From assembly GCA_020630495.1 (NCBI GenBank), contig JAHDBH010000015.1:1-52301 (forward strand): a stretch of DNA of 52,301 nucleotides, in the 5' to 3' direction. Shown piece by piece: positions 46,293-52,301 of this stretch. The notes under the pieces were generated by a model that was not told the origin of the DNA, did no database searches, and saw nothing but the letters and a program-made list of their open reading frames with translations. The position numbers and the translations under genes are program-made. The first letter of the stretch is position 1. Every line of letters starts with the position of its first letter. Source of the DNA: Saprospiraceae bacterium (GTDB taxonomy: Bacteria; Bacteroidota; Bacteroidia; Chitinophagales; Saprospiraceae).

Positions 46293-48821
46293 ATGAGTTC
46301 CGCATGGACGACATATTTATCAATCATGCTTCTCGCCCTTGGAAGCATGCGCCTGTGCGATGCCCAGGTGGCTCATCAGTGTACTAATGATCGGTGGGTA
46401 CTGACAGAGGACGGAAGATTTGGCTCGCTCCAGATTAACTCTGCAGGTTCTATCACCTTTCGGAGTATAGGCTCACCCATCGCAGAGGACATCCGTGCTA
46501 TGGGATATCGTACTACGGACGATCTCATATATGCCATCAATCGTGCTGGAACAGAACTCTACACCATAGACGCTACGGCTACAGTGAGACTAGTCGCTGA
46601 GCTTGACCTACCTCCTGCCTTGCAGTATGACGCTGGTGATGTAAATCGCCACGGAACAGAATTTGTAGTGATAGGCTCGAGAGCAGGCAAAGATCTTGCC
46701 ATCATAGAGATAGACCTCACTGACCCCGACTACGCCTGGGCGAGATCTAGCTTGCCAGGGACGACCCATATGCTTGATATCTCGCTCGATAAGGAGACAG
46801 GCGTGCTCTGGGGATACAGCGATCTAGACAGATCATTTGTCATACTTGACTATCTCAATCTTACCTTGACCCAATCACCTCCTATAGACGGTGCAGATGA
46901 TATGCAAGGGATGTACTATGACGCCTGGGACAGGCATCAGTCCATAGGCACTATCGTAGGTGGTGTAGGTGGTGCAATCTTTGGACTGAGGGACGATGGC
47001 ACCTATAGGCGTCTGAGTACAGGCGGACCTATACTCATAGCAGATGCTGCATCTTGTCCCTGGTCCGTAGATATAGCCGTGGATGCTGATAATGATAAGA
47101 TATTTCCCTGCGAGGAGTTTGAGCTCAGATACGATATTATCAACCAGACGGGACAGACGCAGACGGGTATAAATCTAGAAGCACAGCTCGATGACGTGCT
47201 TACCCTCACAGAGCTCACCACAGAGCTCACCGTGGCCAATAATGCTAGCAGCTCAGACAGAATAGATCTGAGAGGTATCACGCTACCAGTAGGCAAGCAT
47301 CAGATAATACTTACCCTGACAAGTGATGATGTTTCCGCTCGTGAGCTCTGTCATCAAGCCGAGCTCACGGGTCTTGCCACCAGACTTGGCGGTACGCGCA
47401 GCTCGGATGATCTACTCACTCGTGCTGACGATGATTGCTATGACCTAGAACTCATCCGTATCGAAGAAGATAGTGTGCGATTGTCCTACTTCATATGTAC
47501 GGGCGATGAAATAGAACTAGACGCCAGCAGCTTTGGCAATCAACTTATCTGGTCTACAGGCAGCAGATCATCTAGTATTACTGTAAGCACAGGAGGAGAA
47601 TATATTGTCGAAGCACAGAGTGGATGTCAGAGTGTCACAGTACTCTACGATGTGACCCAGGCCATATGTCCTTACACCCTAGAACTACATCATAGAGTCC
47701 TACCAGATTCTATCCTGCCCTGTAGCGAGGTCATCTTTCAGTACTATATCGACAATAGCACAGGTGAAACTAGAAGCGATCTCATACTTACGGATCAGCT
47801 CCCTCCAGGATATAGCTACCTCGGCATCGCCAGTGATGCCTATGAGGCTACCCATGCCACGGAGATCGGAAGCCGCGACATAGAGATAAGAGATATCACC
47901 GTACCTGTAGGCATAGACACCATCAATCTGCGGGTCTATGTCGACGATGTATCACCTGGCGAGTACAAGGGACAAGCTACCTTAAGCAATATTCCACAAG
48001 AGCTAGGTCCCTTCCGTCTGAGTGATGATCCTGCCACCTCAGTATTTGATTCTACTACATGGATCATTCTAGGTGTAGAGGAGGATAGTCTCATCGTACT
48101 TGATTCCATCTGCGATGGAGCGATCCTGAGACTAGACGCTTCCAGCTATGGTGCGGCTTTCCTCTGGCAAGATGGATCCGTACTCGATCATCTGGATATC
48201 TCGGCGCCAGGGAGATATGAGCTCACGGTATTCAGTGGATGTCAAGAGAACTATGTCAGTTTCCTTATTGACCGAGCGCCAGGTATCGATGTCAGATCAC
48301 AGCTTGATCAGACCATCCGACTCGGTAAATCAACAGAGTTGCAGCCTACCCTCTATAGCGAAACGGATAGCCTCGGTATATTCTGGTCAGACCCACAAGA
48401 TACCACACTGAGCTGTCGCCGATGTGCCACACCCGTAGCCTTTCCTCTCAGGGACATCACTTATCAGCTTACAGCTTCTAATGAATATTGCTCTGACTCC
48501 ATCAATATCAATATCTCTGTAGACAATAGTCGTCTGATATATCAGCCCAATGTATTTTCACCCAATAGCGATGGTATCAATGATTACTTCATGCTCCACA
48601 CAGCAGATCATACTGAAGTACTCGAGTGGAACATCATAGATCGATGGGGAAATACAGTATATCGCTCCACAGGCTATCGTCTGGATCAAGAGAGTCTCAG
48701 ATGGGATGGCACTTATCGATCGCAGCTCGCTCCAGAGGGCGTATATATATGGACCGCGCGTCTGAGATTTCTAGATGGCTTAGTCGAAACTTGGTCTGGT
48801 GATGTGACACTTCTTCGCTGA
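46293..48821 (+). CDS. T9SS type B cargo protein with duplicated module
   Basis: An 842-residue secreted protein with a Sec signal ending RLCDAQ. Residues about 25-250 resemble a beta-propeller (NRAGTELYTID, VNRHGTEFVVIG). Two modules of about 200 residues follow (258-455 and 462-660), each with a DUF11-like beta-sandwich (FPCEEFELRYDIINQTGQT; LPCSEVIFQYYIDNSTGET) and then a second sandwich (EIELDASSFGNQLIW; ILRLDASSYGAAFLW). The end is a gliding-motility-type C-terminal domain (PNVFSPNSDGINDYF, WNIIDRWGNTVY), the type B sorting signal. It is probably a surface adhesin or motility-linked protein. Confidence 0.88.
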   Translation: MSSAWTTYLSIMLLALGSMRLCDAQVAHQCTNDRWVLTEDGRFGSLQINSAGSITFRSIGSPIAEDIRAMGYRTTDDLIYAINRAGTELYTIDATATVRLVAELDLPPALQYDAGDVNRHGTEFVVIGSRAGKDLAIIEIDLTDPDYAWARSSLPGTTHMLDISLDKETGVLWGYSDLDRSFVILDYLNLTLTQSPPIDGADDMQGMYYDAWDRHQSIGTIVGGVGGAIFGLRDDGTYRRLSTGGPILIADAASCPWSVDIAVDADNDKIFPCEEFELRYDIINQTGQTQTGINLEAQLDDVLTLTELTTELTVANNASSSDRIDLRGITLPVGKHQIILTLTSDDVSARELCHQAELTGLATRLGGTRSSDDLLTRADDDCYDLELIRIEEDSVRLSYFICTGDEIELDASSFGNQLIWSTGSRSSSITVSTGGEYIVEAQSGCQSVTVLYDVTQAICPYTLELHHRVLPDSILPCSEVIFQYYIDNSTGETRSDLILTDQLPPGYSYLGIASDAYEATHATEIGSRDIEIRDITVPVGIDTINLRVYVDDVSPGEYKGQATLSNIPQELGPFRLSDDPATSVFDSTTWIILGVEEDSLIVLDSICDGAILRLDASSYGAAFLWQDGSVLDHLDISAPGRYELTVFSGCQENYVSFLIDRAPGIDVRSQLDQTIRLGKSTELQPTLYSETDSLGIFWSDPQDTTLSCRRCATPVAFPLRDITYQLTASNEYCSDSININISVDNSRLIYQPNVFSPNSDGINDYFMLHTADHTEVLEWNIIDRWGNTVYRSTGYRLDQESLRWDGTYRSQLAPEGVYIWTARLRFLDGLVETWSGDVTLLR

Positions 48822-49078
48822 CCAGAAATTGATCTCGTCAAGTGCCTCAGCGTGTAATCCACCTGCCTCAATCATCAAGGAGTAGGCAGCGCCGAGCTTA
48901 TCTCAGACGTCCTTTATTCTATGATTGTACGTAGATGACTATATTTAGTTCCATGAATGCAAACACCTTCAAAAATTAAGTGTACAGCCAGCATGCATTT
49001 TCGTATCTCGATTCTCGTCAAATCGCGAAACCATTTAGACAAAAACGCCCCACTCCATCAATAAAAAAATCTTGTACT
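48822..49078. other. Intergenic stretch without recognised content
   Basis: About 257 bases between two T9SS cargo genes. It holds a weak CTGCCT/AGGCAG stem with a long loop and no T-run, and a TATATTTA close to the -7 consensus at about 48938, too far from the next start to assign. No gene or RNA is supported. Confidence 0.4.
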
Positions 49079-52000
49079 ATGCATAAGTCGAGCCTTACCT
49101 TCCTCCTAGGATGTGCGATTACACTCACTCTATGTGCGCAGACATCTACACCGCCTGTATCCGCACCACAGCAAATGCTTACTGTGAAATCGCCCTACAC
49201 ATCAGCTGACGCCTACATCCAGAACGAGTGGAGTACGCTGGGACTTATGAGCTCAGATGACTTGACACTTACACGTACTCACAAGTGGGATGCATCCATC
49301 AAGAAAGAGCGTCTGGAGCAGTCACACCTTGGCATACCTGTCATAGGTGCTACGTGGACATTGCACTATCGAGACGGTGTGATACACAGAGCTACTGGTA
49401 AATTGTATGATGTCACTTCCGTGCAGATGACGCCTCAAGTAAATGACGAAGAAGCTAAAAAGCGCGCAAAGTTTTTTCTCGAAAATCACTTTAAAGAAGA
49501 CGTCGACATTCCTAGACCCTTACGACTGCATGGTCATGTAGAATCTACTAGGCTGGTACTTATTGATAAAGGATTTCCTGAGCCTGTCGGCCAAATGCGT
49601 CTAGCCTATGAGTGCATCACTCATCTCAATACGGTCGTCCATGTAAGAGAGCGCGTCTACGTAGATGCAATGGATGGAGATATAATTACTTCACTTTCGC
49701 TGGTATCACATACGAGTGTAGAGGGAGTAGCAAATACATACTACTACGGAGAAAAATCGATCATCACTGACAGCGTGAGTGCCAATGAATTTATTCTCTG
49801 GGATGAAGGAAGAGGAGTGTATACGGGAGATCTTTCTACCAATTCAGATTTTTTCTCTGATGACGCCGCCGATTTTTTAGATGAAGATAACTACTGGGAC
49901 AACAGGAATAGCTACCGTGATGAAGTAGCTGGAGATGCGCACTATTGCTCGAGCAGTATGCACGATTTTATGCTGTCGCGATATGACTGGAAAGGCCCAG
50001 ATGGAAATAATATGGAATATCGGGCATACGTCCACGCAGCTGGAGGAGCTCCATTTGTCAATGCATACTGGACTGGCTTTGCCAGTTACTATGGCGACGG
50101 TGATTGCCGTGGCTATGGCCCCTTGACCACCTTGGAAGTAGTAGGCCATGAGTTTGCTCATGGATTTACACAGTTCAGCTCTGGTCTCATATATAATTCA
50201 GAATCAGGTGGCATGAACGAGGCCACAAGTGACATGTTTGGTAAGGCACTTGAGAAAGCATACCACCCAGAAGGATTTGATTGGCTTATAGGTGAGTCGT
50301 TCATAGAAAATGATGAGCTAGAATCATTTCGTAGCATGGAAGATCCCAATGCACGAGGTAATCCAAAGTACTATGGTGGACTCTTCTGGGAAAATAATGG
50401 CGTACACTCATGGAGCGGATTATGGAATTATTGGTTTTATCTACTCAGCGAAGGTGGCAGTGGCGTCACTGAGGAAGGATACAGCTTTGAGGTAGACTCC
50501 ATAGGTATAGATGCCGCGCTTGATATCGTATTTCTATTACACACAGGCTATCTCACACCCAATGCTACGTACTATGAATGCAGAAATCTCAGTGAGCTAG
50601 CTGTAGAAGATCTTCATGGACCTGGCTCTGCTATATGGGCTGCTGTGGAAGAAGCTTGGAAAGCCATAGGAGTCACTTCTGCTGGAGGAAATCCTGGTCT
50701 AGAAAGAGACCTAGCCGTCCAGGTAGACTTCACTTCCTTTGGCCTTTGCAGGCCAGATAGTGCGGTAGTCGCTGCTAGAATTTTCAATGCTGGATCCGAG
50801 ACAATACTCATGGGTGATAGTATACTGCTAGAATATGATGCAGATGATTATCGCCAGCGAGAATGGATGATACTTGAGGAAAATTTAGAAATACGAAGAG
50901 TAGCAGAGTTCACTTTTTCTGAGAAGACTCCAGTAAACTCAAATCAGCTCAATGTCACGGTCACTATTATTTCGAGTGACGCAAATCCTGATAATGACTT
51001 CGCCTTTTGGTTTCAAAATTATACGGAGAGCGAGTTCAATGAAAATATCCTGATGCGAACCAACCTCACAGCCAATGCAGAAAAATTATGCGACGAGATC
51101 AGTTCTGGCACACTCGGCTTTCAGTTTTATAATAGTGGCTGCAGTGATATTCCTCGTGGTACTATACTGAATGTCACGAGCAATAGTGATGACGGCAGCC
51201 TGTCTGAGACCTACACCTTTTTCTTGATTGGTGGTCTCGCCTCGGGACAGAGCACGTTCTTTCAGCAGTTTATCGATGGCATAGACCTATCTTCTGGTGA
51301 ATATAGCATCTCAAGTACGCTTAATTATCCTGACGATATGGAAGCAGACAATAATGACCTTGCCAGCATCATACCCAAGATGGCATTGACCCCAGGAAAT
51401 CTTATTGACTTTAATCTCGGATCCATATTTCTGAATGATCAGTTCGCCTATGAGCAAGGATTTGCATCGAGTGCAGAGCTCGTAAGGTATCGCGGAGAGC
51501 GCATGTATATGATTACTGGCAGCAACGTTGGCCAAGAGCTGTCTTGCAAGTCCCTGGCAGATCAATTAAAAGATATCAATACGAGGTCTAGCATAAGCTT
51601 CTGTGTAGATGCCACAGAAACTGATAATCCTGAGCTACACTTTGATCTATTGATGAAGAGTGAAGATTATCTTCCCGCGGCAGGACAAGATCCAGACATC
51701 ACTTGCCTACTTGAAGTGCGACTGCCTAAGGAGTATGGAGTGGAATATGACATCTTTACGTCTAGCGATGATGAAGAACTCGTACACTATAGCTTACCAC
51801 TCCCAGATGATTTCTCAGATCAGATTACTCTATTGCACTTTGTGGCACGAGGTGATCTGATCGATAGAGATAATCCCAATATCGACATAGGAGATGTGAT
51901 ACTCCTGGATAATATCGAGATCAGAGAAGGCACAGTATCCACCTATGAGCCATCAGCCTCCACAATTCAAGTATTTCCAAATCCATCTGGAGATGTCGTC

Positions 52001-52192
52001 AACTTTAGGACACAGGGAGATGGGGAATATGAGTTAGAGGTATACTCTGCAGCTGGTGTGTCCGCACATGAGGCTGTGTTCACTGACACTCATCAGTGGC
52101 TTCTCTACAATCAGTCAGCTGGGGTATACTTCTACAGATTGACGAATCGTATATCGGGAAATGAGGTAGTTGGAAAAGTGGTAGTACAGTAA
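49079..52192 (+). CDS. Secreted M4 (thermolysin-like) metalloprotease with T9SS type A sorting domain
   Basis: About 1037 residues from MHKSSLTFLLGCAITLTLC; the longer frame to 48980 only adds residues before this signal peptide. A FTP/PepSY-like propeptide (about 30-200) precedes the M4 catalytic domain: zinc motif HEFAH at 357-361, third ligand Glu381 in GGMNEATSD, and NNGVHSWSGLWNYW with the later His. Two or more CARDB-like beta domains follow, then a concanavalin-like domain, and a type A sorting domain (VFPNPSGDVVNF, ...SAGVYFYRLTNR). It is exported by T9SS to degrade extracellular protein. Confidence 0.92.
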   Translation: MHKSSLTFLLGCAITLTLCAQTSTPPVSAPQQMLTVKSPYTSADAYIQNEWSTLGLMSSDDLTLTRTHKWDASIKKERLEQSHLGIPVIGATWTLHYRDGVIHRATGKLYDVTSVQMTPQVNDEEAKKRAKFFLENHFKEDVDIPRPLRLHGHVESTRLVLIDKGFPEPVGQMRLAYECITHLNTVVHVRERVYVDAMDGDIITSLSLVSHTSVEGVANTYYYGEKSIITDSVSANEFILWDEGRGVYTGDLSTNSDFFSDDAADFLDEDNYWDNRNSYRDEVAGDAHYCSSSMHDFMLSRYDWKGPDGNNMEYRAYVHAAGGAPFVNAYWTGFASYYGDGDCRGYGPLTTLEVVGHEFAHGFTQFSSGLIYNSESGGMNEATSDMFGKALEKAYHPEGFDWLIGESFIENDELESFRSMEDPNARGNPKYYGGLFWENNGVHSWSGLWNYWFYLLSEGGSGVTEEGYSFEVDSIGIDAALDIVFLLHTGYLTPNATYYECRNLSELAVEDLHGPGSAIWAAVEEAWKAIGVTSAGGNPGLERDLAVQVDFTSFGLCRPDSAVVAARIFNAGSETILMGDSILLEYDADDYRQREWMILEENLEIRRVAEFTFSEKTPVNSNQLNVTVTIISSDANPDNDFAFWFQNYTESEFNENILMRTNLTANAEKLCDEISSGTLGFQFYNSGCSDIPRGTILNVTSNSDDGSLSETYTFFLIGGLASGQSTFFQQFIDGIDLSSGEYSISSTLNYPDDMEADNNDLASIIPKMALTPGNLIDFNLGSIFLNDQFAYEQGFASSAELVRYRGERMYMITGSNVGQELSCKSLADQLKDINTRSSISFCVDATETDNPELHFDLLMKSEDYLPAAGQDPDITCLLEVRLPKEYGVEYDIFTSSDDEELVHYSLPLPDDFSDQITLLHFVARGDLIDRDNPNIDIGDVILLDNIEIREGTVSTYEPSASTIQVFPNPSGDVVNFRTQGDGEYELEVYSAAGVSAHEAVFTDTHQWLLYNQSAGVYFYRLTNRISGNEVVGKVVVQ

Positions 52193-52253
52193 GACAGTCT
52201 TGTTCACACTGGAGACACCAAGAATTTACTGGAAAGCACGAGCCTGCGCTCAC

Positions 52254-52301
52254 CTATATCTTACTCTCAAGATAGTCTGCAGCCTCCTGAGCTCTCACAA
52301 A
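52254..52301 (-). CDS. Possible 3' end of a gene running out of the window
   Basis: The minus strand has 15 sense codons entering from the window edge and ending at a TAG at 52256-52254, reading FVRAQEAADYLESKI, a plausible amphipathic C-terminal helix. It is too short to name or to exclude chance. Confidence 0.3.
   Translation of the reverse strand, partial: FVRAQEAADYLESKI

Overview
The window reads as a chromosomal piece of a free-living, probably marine or aquatic member of the Bacteroidota, most likely near the Saprospiria (Lewinella-like). Evidence: secreted proteins end in type IX secretion (T9SS) type A and type B sorting domains; there is a TonB-dependent receptor, many lipoproteins, almost no Shine-Dalgarno sequences, and repeated TAnnTTTG-type promoter elements of the Bacteroidota kind. 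Genes are dense, mid-GC, on both strands. I see no insertion sequence, prophage, CRISPR array or rRNA. No gap between genes exceeds 300 bases.

Layout. 1-7 kb: partial tRNA-Ala(GGC), a lipoprotein, protein-isoaspartate methyltransferase, a phosphohexomutase, a stand-alone secreted coiled-coil protein with its own promoter and terminator, TspO, and a GDSL esterase / Crp-family regulator / SRPBCC cluster. 7-12.6 kb: two large exported beta-propeller proteins (sortilin/BNR type and FG-GAP/UnbV type). 12.6-17.2 kb: an MFS remnant and a VapBC-type toxin-antitoxin pair, then a sugar operon (Tat-exported Gfo/Idh oxidoreductase, exported TIM-barrel isomerase, FHS-type MFS permease). 17.3-20.6 kb: a tightly overlapping operon of a RimK-like ligase, an aspartoacylase-like zinc hydrolase and a D-Ala-D-Ala carboxypeptidase. 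20.6-22.8 kb: an arsenosugar-type pair (peroxidase-like protein plus radical SAM ArsS) and a methyltransferase with a lipoprotein signal. 23.6-26.9 kb: ileS. 27-29.4 kb: a small accessory island with YefM-YoeB, a FISUMP protein, a small exported protein and a frameshifted T9SS cargo gene. 29.5-33.5 kb: pgi, a MATE exporter and a ROK sugar kinase (upper glycolysis). 33.5-37.8 kb: an ABC ATPase plus a FtsX-type permease with a very histidine-rich loop, a winged-helix/phosphoribosyltransferase fusion, and two tandem secreted CFFCG-motif proteins; together these suggest a zinc-type metal system. 37.9-46.2 kb: an esterase gene broken by an in-frame stop, a disulfide-reductase-like flavoprotein, topoisomerase IV subunit B, CvpA, a TonB-dependent receptor and Obg. 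46.3-52.2 kb: two large T9SS cargo proteins, one with a duplicated module (type B sorting domain) and one M4 metalloprotease (type A).

The most notable points are: (i) a -7 promoter element placed only 3-6 nt before the start codon of about nine genes, predicting leaderless or nearly leaderless mRNAs; (ii) three decaying genes that plain ORF calling misrepresents (nonsense-interrupted esterase, frameshifted T9SS cargo, MFS 3' remnant); (iii) the histidine-rich ABC locus; (iv) the winged-helix/PRTase fusion; and (v) a lipoprotein methyltransferase beside arsenosugar genes. Functions are inferred from motifs and remembered family knowledge only; no database search was possible.
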